A DNA stretch of 64,000 nt, from the NCBI RefSeq assembly GCF_014898055.3, contig NW_023601543.1, forward strand, positions 59,109,566 through 59,173,565, given 5' to 3'. Numbering within the stretch: position 1 is the first letter of the stretch; every line of letters begins with the position of its first letter. The DNA comes from Talpa occidentalis. Lineage: Eukaryota; Chordata; Mammalia; Eulipotyphla; Talpidae. The position numbers and the translations under genes are program-made. Under the pieces are notes generated by a model that was not told where the DNA came from, searched no databases, and was given only the letters and a program-made list of their open reading frames with translations. Of this stretch, positions 1 through 12,173 are shown piece after piece.

Positions 1-275
1 AGTTTGCACCTAAGGAATTCCAATCTAAGGAATTTTCTTTTCCATACCGGCTTAATGATTATGTTAACCATGTCTACCCCCACCTCCAGTTTCTGGTCTT
101 GTGATGACTCCACCCCAAATTTTCTACTCTAAGCCTACATCTATGTGGTAACATATAACTGAAGAAGTGTAAACTTGTACCCTTAAATCATATACAGTAT
201 TGTAAACCAACATTACCTCAATGAAAATAATAAAATGAATTTAACACCCTGTAATAAAAAAAGAAAGAAAGAAAA
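1..275 (+). mobile_element. LINE-1 3' end (5'-truncated)
   Basis: This is the terminal part of an L1 3' UTR. It shares the wording seen at the other plus-strand L1 ends here (near 6,660-6,740 and 43,980-44,070): a stretch on a gtggtaacata theme, then a 'tgtaaaccaa.rttacctcaatgaaaa' block, then an A-rich tail with AATAAA-like words. No coding sequence remains. The left edge is cut by the window. Confidence 0.6.
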
Positions 276-2420
276 CACTGATGGCAAAAAGTTAAATGAA
301 TATTTTAAAAATGATTAAGACGAATGAGAGTCCTCTATAAACATAAATAATTAAATGCAATAAAATTAAGTTTTAGTTTAAATAATCAAGTCAAAGGACA
401 TGGAAAACAGCGGAAAAAGTGTAATTTATAATACAAACAAAGGATCAATTCCTCATTTGAATTTTTTATGTTAATCCCTAAAACAATCCCTATTCCACTG
501 AAGATCAGGTATATAAAGCAAATATAGAAGCAGCAAAACAAAACATGTTGGCCAATTTAAGAGGCAAAATAACATATGATTAGGCAATAATTTGGCAGAC
601 ACACCCAGTACTTCATCCAAATAAAGAAAGCATGCTAACCAAACCAACAACTTTGAAGACCACTTAACAGGGACTTGAAATAGCCTCACTCTTTTATAAA
701 CATTAAATATTTCAATTCTAAATATCTCTGTTCCCACTGTGGTTGTGCTTTCCTTTATCCTGGCTCTCTCACCTAGAATTATGGTGAACATGAAAGTCCT
801 TTAGACATGCTCAGAACTTGGCTAAAATTCTAGGCAGCAATTTATTCTTGCAGACAGAGCCTGAAACGGACCATACATTTCCATTCCACTGCATCAAGGC
901 CTCTTTTTTACATGTCAAGTAGTCTTCGAGGTTTGGGAATAATCTGTGTAAGCCTGGAGCTAGGTTTAGGCTGTTCTGTAGCATAACAGCCACAGCCTCC
1001 CCAGGGTTCCCTAGTCTTCACACTGCCACAGCCTGGTAAGTTACCCCAAATCATTTGAAAAACGGTCATGAAGTAGAAATGCTTAAGTAGCCCCAAGTGG
1101 TTAAAAAAACTCGACAGGTTTCAAGCTGAAAAACTTTACCACAGCTAGGATTATAAAATCAATTCAGTGGCCAGTTGAGGAAAATTCCATTAAATTGTGT
1201 TTGCCGAATACATACATACATACATATTATTTGCCTTATTATCATTTCCTTTGAATTTTTACCTTTAAATTCATTTGGCAGAGAATTTACAGATCTTGTC
1301 AAAATATATTTTAATTAAATTTATAGTTAAATTGACACAAATTCAACCAGCATTAAAGATTTTTTTTTAGGCGTATTCTATGTTTGAAAACAGTCTTTAA
1401 CTGATGAATAGGGAGGAAGGAATGGAGGGAGGGAGAGATGGAGGGAAGAAAGTAAAGGAAAAAATGAAAACAGGAGAAACACATATAACCAAGTGATACA
1501 TTCAACACAAAGACGAGGTTTTTCCAATAAACTACCACAGTAAGTTTGCTTCTGCCTCTGGCAAAATCTATTGATCATACCTTCAGTTTGTTAGCATTTG
1601 TTTGGAAATCAAAAACAAGTGTGATGCTGCTTCCAGCCTAGGCTGAAATGGATGTTCAAAGCTACTGCTCAGTCCTGTGAGCTTCATATAGGAGTGACTG
1701 GACATATTGCCAAGAATGCTGCATTCTTGAATATTTAATTTTCTATACAAAGACATATCTAAGAATTCATCCATATTTGCCCCAATGATGATTTTTAGTG
1801 GATGTATCTAAAGAATACAAAAGATAGGGCAAATAGGATAGTTGAGAAGGTAAGACCTTGGAAATTTCAGTCTCCTGACGTGCTCCCATCCCCCTTGGGA
1901 GTTTTAAGAGTTCTCAAGACATCCTCCATCACTTTCATTCTTCTCAATCAATACATGAGATTAGATGCTTAGGAATGTGAAGATGGAAATAACTGAGGAC
2001 AAAAGAGATTGTTGGCTCCCTGGGGAACTGCACTTCACCTAGGATTACAGCCCATAAGCAGACAAATAAAACTTATTCTGTGCCTTATGGGAAAATAACT
2101 ATTTTGAGCAAGAGACTTGAAATTCCAATATATATTTGACTAGTTGTCACATCTACAAAAATTCATTTATTCACTTCTTTATTCTTAGATTCATTCTTTT
2201 ATTTGATAAATATATATGGAATGCATCAATAATGTGCCAAGCTATTCTGAGATGCAAAGATAAACTGGTAAGCAAAACCTTCTTATATGTGACAAAACAT
2301 GAGAAAAGACTGAAAACTTCTCCAAGTTTGGCAAAAGACACAGAGAGGTTGAGTAAATCCCAAAGAAAACTATGCCATGCCACATTACAATTAAAACTTT
2401 AAAAACTAAAAACACAGTAA
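276..2420. other. No gene seen; AT-rich sequence
   Basis: I see no coding region or RNA gene here. Only a short (ATAC)n run at 1,209-1,226, a purine-rich GGAGG stretch near 1,410-1,455 and an L2-like fossil near 2,150-2,300 stand out. The short open frames lack codon structure or recognisable protein motifs. Confidence 0.6.
2150..2300 (-). mobile_element. L2/MIR-type 3' fossil
   Basis: Reads as the reverse complement of the L2 3' end: a 'tcatttattcact..' stretch, then 'gataaatatata', 'aatgtgccaagc' and 'gatgcaaagataaactgg'. It is heavily diverged, and the L2/MIR distinction is uncertain because their 3' ends are shared. Confidence 0.4.
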
Positions 2421-4039
2421 AAAGGTTTGAAGTTAGTCAGAGAAAAAAGATGTCTTACCTGTACAGAGATGTAGATTTTTCATCTGAAACTATGTAAAAC
2501 AGAAAAGAACTGCTGAAAGAAAAGAACTGTGAACTGTGAATTCTATGTCTGGTGAAATGGCCTTTTAGAGATGAAGGAAAAATAAAACATCTCAGATGAA
2601 AGAAAACTAAAATATTTGTTGCTACCCTTAAAGATTATCTAAATGAAAATTTTAAACATAAAAGAAATGATAAAAAAAAGAAATCTTAGCATCAGGAAGA
2701 ACAGAAGTACATGGGTAATACTGTAACACATGCTTTCTTTCATGAGTTTTGTAAATCATGTTTGATGATTAAAACAAAAATATAGCATCATATAACATGC
2801 AAGTCAATGATATTTAAAAGGAGTAAAAGTAAAGGGATCTATATTGAAGTTTCCATACTTCACTAAGTGGTAAAATGGTGATACAAGTTGACTCTGATAC
2901 CTCACATATGTATTTTACAATACCCAGAGCAATCACTACAAAAATATTATATAGAGATACACCCAAAAATACTATAAATAAATCAAGACAGAATCCTAAA
3001 ATCTATTCAAGTAATCAACACTAAAAGCAAAGGAGAACAAATAGAGGAATAAGATTCAGTGGAACCCACTAGAAAATAATAACAAAAGGCAGGCAAACTT
3101 GCATAACACTAACATATCACTAATTACCTTAAATATAAACCATAGAGATGTACCAATCAAAGAATGGAGAATGTCAAAAAACATTTACATGCTATATTCA
3201 AGAAATTCACTTCAGATTCAATGGCACATGTAAACTGAAAGTGAAAGAATACAAAAAGATAAACTATGTAAACATTAATGTGAAAATGCAGATAAGGCTA
3301 TATCAACACCTGATAATCTGATAACAGACCAAATAGGAATCACTAGAGAAAAGGAGTTATATAATATAATGATAAAATTATCAATCTACCAGGAAGACAA
3401 GAAATTTAAATGCATAGGCATTCAAAATATTGAATGCATAAAGCACAATTTATAGAATTGAAAGGGGAAAGACAAATCAATGATTCTTGTTGGCATTCAG
3501 CACCCCTCTTTCAATAAATAATTGAAAAATTACATAGAAAATCAGCAAGGACATAGAATGCAAATACACTATCAACCAATATAATCTAGTAGACATTATA
3601 GAATACTCCTCCCAACAATGGCAGAAAACACATTTGTTTTAAGTGTTCATGAAATATAGACCAAGATAAACTACATTCTGGGTCATAAAACAAACATCAA
3701 CACATTTAAAAGAATTGAAATCATACAGTGTTTTCACTGACCATGATAGAATTAAACTAGAATTAACACAAAAATATGGGAAAATATCCAAGCACTCTTA
3801 AAAATTTAACAGCACATTTCTGAGTAATCCATGGAGCAAAGAAATCTCAAGAGAAAATGGAAAATACATTGAACTGAATGAAAATAAAAATATGATATGT
3901 CGAAATATGTGAGGCATAGCTAAAGCAGTGGAGGGGGAGATTTATAATGCTAAACGCTTACCTTAGAAAAGAAGAAAAGTCTTAAATCAGTAATCTAAGT
4001 TCATATCTCAAGAACCTAGACCAAGAACAGGAAAATAAT
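2420..4039 (+). pseudogene. Ancient LINE-1, 5' portion
   Basis: This is decayed L1 in plus orientation covering late ORF1 through the endonuclease-to-RT linker of ORF2. Recognisable old-L1 wording includes the 'gaaaataaaacatctcaga' block, the 'caatctaccaggaagac' block and the 'ctaaagcagtg..gggagatttataatgctaaa' block near 3,920-3,955. Frameshifts and stops are frequent. It continues after the solo LTR at 4,664 and again after 6,193, so 2,420-8,975 is one ancient element with later insertions. Confidence 0.65.
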
Positions 4040-4663
4040 TGTATCAGGGTGGTCTCCAGGGAAAGGGGAGTTTCTAGGTTTCCAGCCCCTCCACCCTCCA
4101 AAGGAGGGTGGAGCTGAGCAGGAAGGAGAAAAAGCTAGAGAGGAGACTGACTGGGGAAGGAAGGAAGCAGAATGGAGAGCCAGAAGGAAACCAGGAGGAG
4201 GCACATGGAGCAGAGAGACATGTGAAGAAGCTGCAGTTGCTTTTTAGTCCTGGACTGGTTGAAACATGTGAGTGAGAGACCCATTGGGAGGTTAACAATG
4301 ACAGCTTTTATCTTGATTTTGATTTTGCTCTTTTTCTCCCAGACTTGCCTGGATGTTTCTGACCCTTTTCTATGGGTCCCTGCCACAAGGTGCTTTAGAC
4401 TTGTGGCAGGCTTTCGGGCCTTGTTTTGGGCCAACCGGGTTTAGCTGGACATTTACCCATGAGGGGATGGGTAACTTCAGGTGCTTGATTTGGAAACTTT
4501 ATTCTTCCCCTTTAGTATTGCACACTAATTGTATTCAAGTTCCTTTCCATTGAAGGTCTTAACGCACTAAGGTATGTTTTGTCTTGATGTGGTGGATGGC
4601 AGAACCTATTTAAAGCAGGCAGGTTTGGGGGTTTTGGGGTGCCCCCCTCCCTGCCCTGTAACA
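4040..4663. mobile_element. Solo LTR, 624 bp, 4-bp target duplication
   Basis: Starts TGTATCA and ends GTAACA, so it has TG...CA termini. It is flanked by TAAT on both sides (4,036-4,039 and 4,664-4,667) and interrupts an old L1 that resumes in register afterwards. A 4-bp duplication is usual for class I (gamma-like) ERVs. Two perfect hairpins lie inside: an 11-bp stem at 4,089-4,099/4,103-4,113 and a 10-bp stem at 4,380-4,389/4,400-4,409. Orientation is unresolved: a TATTTAAAG lies near the right end and an AATAAA is on the minus strand near 4,500. No internal viral region is attached. Confidence 0.7.
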
Positions 4664-5198
4664 TAATCACAAAGCAAGCAGAGAGATGGAAATAATAAAG
4701 GGCAGAAATTAATAAAACTGAGAACAGAAGAGCAATAGAGATAAAAACAACAAAACAGAGAGTTGTTCTTCAAAAAGATAACTAAAATTGAGAAATATCT
4801 AGTAAGACTCACAAAGATAAAAAGATAGAAGATACCAATTACCAATGTCAGGAACAAAACAATGGTTATAGCAGTAGACTCTGCAGACATTAAAAGGATA
4901 AAATAGAAATACTATGAACAACTTTACAGGCATAAGTTTGGCCACATAAATGAAACAGACCAGAGCTTTGAAAAACACAAACTGTTTTAACCCATATGAA
5001 ATAGAAAATTTGAATAGTCTATAACTCTTCAGGAATTTCCTATAAAATATGTCTCTAGGTCCAAGTGCTTTCACTGGAGAATATTTCCAAACATTTAAAA
5101 AGGAATTAACACCAATCCTACACAGTCGTTCTAGAAAATAAAGGAAGAGGAAATACCTCCAATTCATCTTATGAAGCTAGTATAACCACATTATCCAC
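4664..5198 (+). pseudogene. Ancient LINE-1 ORF2 fragment (continuation)
   Basis: Resumes the plus-strand old L1 directly after the LTR target duplication. The text reads as the ORF2 stretch preceding the RT domain ('ggaaataataaagggcagaa', 'gagagttgttcttcaaaaag'), with the 'gctagtataacc' block just before the next insertion. It is decayed and non-coding. Confidence 0.65.
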
Positions 5199-5918
5199 TG
5201 AGATAATCACCATTGAAAAGTGAATTCGAAGTTAAAAAGAGAACTTTATTAAAGAGCCAAGCTGAGGACCTGGACCTGTAGAACTGTCAACAGATTTCTC
5301 TGAGTGACTGATTCACTTTCAAAGGTTTGGTCTCAGCATGTAGGTAAGTTAAATATACAGAAGAATACATAATTGTTTTTTAGAAAAGAAAACAATGTTA
5401 ATTTCTAACATTTTTAGTTAACTAAAGAGGTTGGTTTCTAACTTTCTTGGTTAATAAGAGAGAAGCATTCTATGTAACTTCAAAGTAATCCCTTAATATT
5501 TACAAAGTCAACTTAAAGCTATCTGTATAAGGTAAGATGTAAGAATCAACTGTTGTTTGACTCTGTTATCCTAAAATGTACTCCTTTATACATGAAGATG
5601 CTGTCAGGTCTTTATATCATTCTTCCAGCAGCTCATAAACAAGACAAGGGCAAATTTGGATTATGTACTTTTTAGATGTTTCTTTTGCTTTTGCCACAGT
5701 TTTCTTCACAGCAAAGCTATTGTCTTGCTGATTCTAGCCCCTGAGGCAGCCCTTACTTGGTGGAGGAGACTTTCTTTCTTTCTTTTCTTTTCTTTTCTTT
5801 CTTTTCTTTCTTTCTTTCTTTTCTTTCTTTTCTTTTCTTTCTTTTCTCTTCTCTTCTCTTCTCTTCTCTTCTCTTCTCTTCTTCTCTTCTCTTCTTCTCT
5901 TCTCTTCTCTTTCTTTCT

Positions 5919-6010
<92 letters not shown>

Positions 6011-6187
6011 TTTCTTCTTCCTCCTTCCTCCTCCCTCCCTCCCTTCCTCCCTTCCTTCCTTCCTTCCTTCCTTCCTTCCTTCCTTCCTTCCTTCCTTCCT
6101 TCCTTCCTTCCTTCCTTCCTTCCTTCCTTCCTTCTTCCTTCCTTCTCTTTCTCTCTCACTCTCTCTCCCCCCCACCCTCTTTTTTTG
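5199..6187 (-). mobile_element. LTR-like insertion with purine/pyrimidine microsatellite
   Basis: A 989-bp segment interrupts the L1 and is flanked by TCCAC on both sides (5,194-5,198 and 6,188-6,192); the L1 text is continuous across the join. Read on the minus strand its 3' part looks like an LTR end: an AATAAA (plus-strand tttatt near 5,245) about 45 bp before a terminal ...TCTCA. The minus-strand 5' part is the reverse complement of the CT-rich tract at 5,771-6,170. The expected 5' TG is not seen, so 'LTR' is an inference from the 5-bp duplication and the polyadenylation signal. Confidence 0.5.
5771..6170. repeat. Polypyrimidine microsatellite (TTTC)n/(TTCTC)n/(TTCC)n
   Basis: About 400 bp of almost pure C and T on the plus strand, in ordered blocks: TTTCTTTC mixed with TTTTC, then CTCTT repeats (~5,850-5,905), TTTC (~5,910-6,010), then a long TTCC block (~6,040-6,140) ending in TCTC. 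It yields long artificial frames on both strands that are not genes. Mirror symmetry makes intramolecular triplex (H-DNA) possible. Confidence 0.95.
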
Positions 6188-6192
6188 TCCAC

Positions 6193-8975
6193 AATGTCAA
6201 AACAAGGAAATGGCTACCAAAAGCTACAGTCCAGTCTTCTCATAAATATAGACACGAAAATCCTCAACAACAAATACAATTCAACAATACATAAACAGAA
6301 TTATACCATTATCAAATGAGGTTTAGCTAGTTAGTGCATGTAAGACTAAATTGATATTCAAATATCAAGGTAATCAATGTAGTCTGCTATATCAATAGGA
6401 TACTGAAGAAAAACCATATGATCATATCAATTTATCAAAAAAAAAACCAACCAAGCATTTGAAAACATTTATCATATATGTATAATAAAAATTCTCAGAA
6501 AAATAGGAATAGAGAGAATTCCTTCAGTTGGGTAAAAACAAAAAGTATCTGTAAATGAATTGAGGTTACTAGAGAGGGAGGTAAGAGTGGGGAGCAAAGG
6601 GAGAAGGGGGCCTACTCAACTGTTGTGGTAGATTATTTGTGCTTTGGTGGCAAGAGCTGTGTGGTGACATACATCTACGAGTCAGCCTAGTCCCCTCAAT
6701 TATATACAATGCTGTAAACCAAGGTTACTTCCCAAAAAAGTTCCAGAAGAAAAAAACAGGAAGAATAATAATTTTAACCTTAAAAATTCTGCAAAAAAAC
6801 CACTTTATGCATTATACATAATTTGAAGATGAACTGTGTTCCTCCTAAGATCAGTGAGGATGCCTGTTAATATTCTATTATTCCATATAGTGCTGGAGGT
6901 TCTAGCTAGTTCAGTAAGTCAAGAAAAGGAAATAAAATTGTACAAATTATAATGAGAGGAATAAAGTAGTCCCTAGTTGCAGATTGCATGACCATGTAAA
7001 AAAAAAGTCAAGTAATCTACAAAACAGCAAAACTTTAAGAACTAATAGGGAATTGAACAATATTGTAGGACATAACATAAACATTCAAAAATCAATTATA
7101 CTTTTATATTCTAGTCATGAACAAGTGAACCCAGAAATTAAACATATAGTACTATTTACCATCCTGAAAAGATTAAACATTTAGATGTGACTTTAAAAAA
7201 GCAGGCACAAGAGTCTATGCTGAAAAATGCAAAACACATATGAAAGAAACCAAAGACCTAAATAGATAAAGTTATTTCTTGTTCATGGATTGAGAGACTT
7301 AACATGGTAAAGATGTCAGTCCCAAACTGATATACACATTTAATTTGATTGCTGTCAAAATCCCCGTCAGATTTTTTTCTACATACAGACAAGATTATTC
7401 CAAAATTTATATATATGGAAATTTAAAGGAATTAGAATGGTTAAAACAATTTGGAAAAGGAAAAATAAAATGGGAAGAAATAGTTCATCTGATTTTCAGA
7501 CTTATTATGTAGCTCTAGTAGTCAAGATTATATGCTATTGGCAGAAGGATGGACATGCAGAAAAATAGAATAGAATAGAGAATAGAAATAGAACCACACA
7601 AATAGGTCCAACTGATTTTTGACAGAGGTGCAAAAGTAATTCAATGAAGAACTGATAGCCCTTTCAACAAATGATGCTAAAGCAATTGGACATCCATAGG
7701 CAAAAAAAACCCTTGATCTTAATTTTTCAGCTTATGTAAAAATTAGCTTGAAATGAATCACAGACTTAGCTGTAAAATGTAAAACAATACATACGAGACC
7801 ACCTCAGAATCTGGGGTTAGACAAAGAATTCTTAGATTCTGTACAAAAGGAAAAATCGATAAATCGGACTTGAACAAAAACAAAAACTTTGCCTTGTAAA
7901 TGACCCTTAACAGGTCATCTAGGAGAAAATATGTGTAAACAACATATCTAATAGAGGACTCATATCATAAATATATAAGGAACTTTCAAAATGAACTAGT
8001 GAAAAACCAGCAATCCAATTTATAAACCTCACAAAAGAAATGGCATGTGAACAGATGTTTGACATCATTAGTCATCAGAGAGATGAAAATTAAAACCACA
8101 GTGATATATCCCTATACATCTACCAAAATGACCCAAAATGATCTATATAGCCATCACCAAATACTGAAAAGGATGTGGAGAAACTAGATCACTCATACAT
8201 TGCTGGCAGAAATGTAAAGTGGTAGAGTCTGAAAATAGTTTGGCAGATTTCTTTGAAAAACTAAACATGCGGTTACCATATTTTCTAGCTATTACACTCT
8301 TAGGCATTTGTCCCAGAGAAATAACTTATATTCATGCAAAAACCTGTACACAAATGTTCATAATAGCTTTATTTACTGGCCTATATTTTCTTCAACAGGT
8401 GAACAGTTAAAGAAACTGGTAAATCCATACCTTGGGATACTACAGTAAAAAGGAAAGAAATATTAATGCAACTACTTTGATGAATCTCTAGGAAATTTTG
8501 CTGAGTGAAAAAACTCAATTCCAAAAGATTATATACTGTACGATTCCATTTATATGACTTTGAAATGACAGCATTCAGTACTGAAGGACAGAATAGTGAT
8601 TGCCAGAAGTTAGAGACATCGAGGGAGGGGGAGAGTGGGTATTGTTATAAAGTCAAACACAAGATATTTTTGTAGCATTGAATGTGTTCAGTATGTCGAA
8701 CACAGTGGTGAATATATTAAACCATGCGGCTGATTTAATTATATAAGATATAATACATAAAACAAAACCGGCATGCACATATAAACACAAATGCAAGTAA
8801 CACTGGAGAAATCTTAATAAAACTACTATTGTGTTGATGTCAATATCTTGGTTGTGATTTTTTGCACAATATTGCCGTTGGATGAAACTGGGTAATTCAC
8901 AGAAGCGAACTCTTTTTTTCTCACAACTGTGAGTGAGTCTACAAATATCTTGATAAAAGTTTAACTAAAAATTAA
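6193..8975 (+). pseudogene. Ancient LINE-1 ORF2 3' half and 3' UTR
   Basis: Third piece of the L1 that starts near 2,420. It runs through the RT and C-terminal parts of ORF2: 'gaaaaccatatgatcatatc' near 6,410, the 'tagatgtgac' block, 'aggatgtggagaaactagatcactcat' near 8,170 and 'actcttaggcatttg' near 8,300. It ends in an L1M-like 3' UTR ('attgccagaagttag', 'gggtaattcacag', 'ctacaaatatcttg'). A remnant frame at 8,219-8,410 still looks like ORF2 C-terminal protein, but stops break the rest. A younger L1 fragment interrupts it near 6,555-6,785. Confidence 0.7.
6555..6785 (+). mobile_element. Short L1 3' UTR insertion inside old L1
   Basis: The text switches from ORF2 to an L1 3' UTR resembling that at 43,880-44,070: 'gagagggaggtaagagtgggg', 'gtgctttggtggc', 'gtgtggtgacatacatct', then 'gctgtaaaccaaggttact' and an A-rich end. 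ORF2 text resumes afterwards with similar words at both edges (tctgtaaa / tctgcaaaa), a plausible decayed target duplication. Boundaries are approximate. Confidence 0.6.
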
Positions 8976-11774
8976 CATGGATAGTAGGAACCCAATTATA
9001 TATTTTAAATAAATAGAAAAGAATTATTGAATTTAGGATTATTCAATGATCTGAGAACAATGATTGTTTTGGAGTTGTGGATTAGAAATGATGTTTCTCT
9101 TGTTTATAGTATTCTGAACTTTCAAAAATATTCATCATGAATATCCAGCCATGGTACTGTCAGAAAAAACAAACAACAAACTATTTGAGCTAAGGGTCAA
9201 TGTAACAATGTTTTTGTAAAATATACAAAGAGAAACATTGAAGCTAGGGAGACAAATCAATTCTAGTAATGTTTACCTTTTAGCAAAGTTGGAAAAGACA
9301 TATTTTGGATTCCTACATATTTTGGATTTCTACTGCTCTATAGATCTGTGTTCTCTTTGGGTTTCTCAGTTTCAAAACACACCTCCTCTGCTCAGGAAAA
9401 GGCACAATTCATTCTGCCATAATTTTAGAAGGTCTAGTTTCTAAAATAAGATGATGGATGGACCTACATTTCTGAAAGTTGTTCTTGTTTGAAGTACAGA
9501 GGAAACTAAGGAGATAGAATCTTTACATGTTAATTAAGAAAGAAAAGGAGGAGTGGTAGAGTTTAAACAGTGTGACTAACAACCCAGGTGAAAGGTAGTT
9601 AGAACCTGATATAAGTAAGCATTATAAGAATTGGACAGGAGGGAACAGTCACAAGACCTGTTAAGGAATAGGAATTTGATTGTATCAGTTGGGATATTTC
9701 ACACAGTTGATTACACAAGTGAGAGATGAGTTGGGAGCCAAAGAGAACACAATGTAGGACCCCAGAGATTTCCAATAGTAAAAAGCTCCTAGGAACTCTC
9801 AGCCAGAAAGACAAGGGATAATGTCATGTTACTGAAGTGCAGGGGCCAAGATTGCCCAGAGGAAGCTGGAAATACAGTAGCTTCTCTGGCAAGAACTGAA
9901 GCCATAGATGTAGCCACAGCTGGAAAATCTACCCACATCAGAGAAAAAGGGTGAAGACACCCTAACTTCTTTCTCATTCCCACCCTCCAATTTCCCACCA
10001 ATGCCGAGTCCATTTGTAAGCCAGAGTTAAGAGCTGGGGAAATGCAGCACATAGGAGTCAACTCCCTAAGATACAGAGCAGAGCTAGGGAAGGATAAGAA
10101 ACATATCTGAGGGCAAACAAGTCTGGGACCAGCACAGTTAGTCTTCACTACTCAGAATCCATCTCTTGCCTCACACTTATATTTAACAAATTCATACTTC
10201 TTTCAGAGATGAGAAAACTATCCATAATACAATTCAATAGCTCTCTCCAGCAAAAGGAGGAAGAAAGTTTTATTAGTCATTTCTGTATCTCAACTCCAAG
10301 ACTTCCAGGCATTTGGAATCTCTCATATAAATATTAGATCTGACTCCTTATATTCTGGTGGCCTATTGATAGAAAGTTAAATTATGAAGTTCTTGTTATC
10401 AACACTCCTCATACAAAATAGTTGGGAGAGATAAATGAAATAAAAAGAAATTACATGTATAGTAAATAATAAAGTATGTTTAGCTGCTCTAATTCTTGTT
10501 CCTGCAACTGGCCATGTGGTCATAGTTGATGTTCATCACTTTGTTCTTCCACCACATATTTTTTCCATCTCAGCCAGCACATTGACTGGTTTCAGCTTTT
10601 TGTCCAGTGGAGCAGTCTAGTTCTTTATTCTCAAAAGGTCTGAATCCTTGGTGGTCCTGTATTTTTTAGCTTGCTGTAACTTTGACCTTTACTATCAGAC
10701 ATAGAAGTACTAAAAGATGCTCTCAAGAATATCAGGTTTCAGACATAGTACCCTATCCCTAATGCATGGAGACAAACCAGTTTCCCATTGTTAATTGTGA
10801 CCAATCCCCTCATCCAATGTATTCACCTCTTCTCTGTTTGTTGGCTCAGTAGTATGAGGAGCTCCAAATGACAGGTGATAGTCTCAACTTCTAGTTTATA
10901 ATAAGACTGAGTAGAAACATTTCTCCCTTGGAAACAAAAAACTCTAGGCCAGCAAAGCTGAAAGTTGTGAATAGGAAAGAAAAATTCTGTGAGTGGATAA
11001 GTAGGTATTATAGTAAGATGGGCCATTCCCACTACTTCCCCTTAATTCCTGGATTAATGTAGCTGGGTAGCTGCAGTGGGAAATCAGATTTGGTAAGTGA
11101 AAGTCCACCATTTTGAGTCTTGTTAGTCTCTAAAACTAGTGCCTTTCATCAGATAAAACCCCAGATAAAACCCTTGAGATCCTTAGAACCAGCTTCTGCT
11201 GGTTGGTATACAAGTCTGACAGATGCAGCTTGTGTAGACCAGGGGGATGGCAGAGAGTGATTCTGAGTGAAAATAAGCCTGATTTGCTGAAAAAGATAGT
11301 GGTTTTCCAGTTTTCTAGCCTAGTTTACTGGCAAAATTCATTGAGCTGAGGATACAGGATTTCAAGAATACGCTGAACTTAACACCTTGAGGAACATCAT
11401 GGTAATGTTGCCAAGGATGCTGTCTGACATTCAGGAGAGAAGCCTGCAACAGAGATATATAACTGGGAGACAAGAAAATATAAAAATTCCTTGAAATCAC
11501 GGGGTTTCACTCAGGGCCCTTGTAGGATAATTAGAGAAGAGAATCAGAGACATCACCAATATTCGAGTGACTGGCCATGGAATAGAAGGCTGTGAGGAAG
11601 AAGTGAAAGTGATATCTCAAAAGTCAAAAGAGAAAGAACCACCATGAAAAAGGGAGTGCAGAAAAAGATCTAACTCACCTGCATGCTCAATAGGATGTAA
11701 CTGATAAGATCAAAGATAATTGAATGATACGAGGTTCATGTTGACCATGGCCTGGCTGAACTGGAAATGGATGA
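8976..11774. other. No gene seen; mostly single-copy sequence
   Basis: Apart from L1-like tail text up to about 9,150, I could not assign this stretch to a gene or repeat family. It contains one copy of a 25-bp word at 11,168-11,192 that recurs at 13,287-13,311. The 10,500-10,700 stretch has a slightly coding-like look on the minus strand, but I found no stable frame. Confidence 0.5.
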
Positions 11775-11788
11775 CTCCTTAACTCTTT

Positions 11789-12043
11789 TTTTTCCAAAGA
11801 TTTATTTATTTATACAAACGGGTACAGGCCAGAGGCACAGGAACATGAGAGAATTCACCAGAGACAGAGCGGGGAGCAGAACAGGCAGAAGGACCGAAAT
11901 ACACTGCTGAGGGGAGCAGTGGGTGAGACAGGAGAGGTCTGCCTCGCCATGTGGGAATCTCCCTGGCTGGCCGGGATCGAACTGCAGAGGCTGTGGATAG
12001 CCTCACAGCGCTGCGCTCAACCTGCTGTGCCACCGGGGAGGCC
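11789..12043 (-). mobile_element. tRNA-derived SINE, copy 1
   Basis: Full-length copy on the minus strand. The head is at the right edge (reverse complement of gggcctccccggtggc), the B-box region is near 11,975, and the tail is at the left with TTTATT repeats and AAAGA (TCTTT on the sense strand). It is flanked by a perfect 14-bp target duplication, ctccttaactcttt (11,775-11,788 and 12,044-12,057). It has the gcacaggaacatgagag-type body intermediate between the two subfamilies in this window. Confidence 0.9.
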
Positions 12044-12173
12044 CTCCTTAACTCTTTATTTAACTCCCTCCTTCTTTTCTTCTCAGAACATCTGTCACAA
12101 GAGTTTGATCAATTTGAGGGAAAATGCTTCCAATCCAAAGTTTAAATATTCATGACTGAACAAGAAAAGTGAT

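Noticed and set aside
5656..6294. Long open frames on both strands rich in Phe/Ser/Leu or Lys/Glu/Arg
   Set aside because: They are translations of the polypyrimidine microsatellite; no start context, domain or conservation expected.
10500..10700. Possible processed pseudogene on the minus strand
   Set aside because: A coding-like look only; no frame, poly(A) tail or target duplication found.
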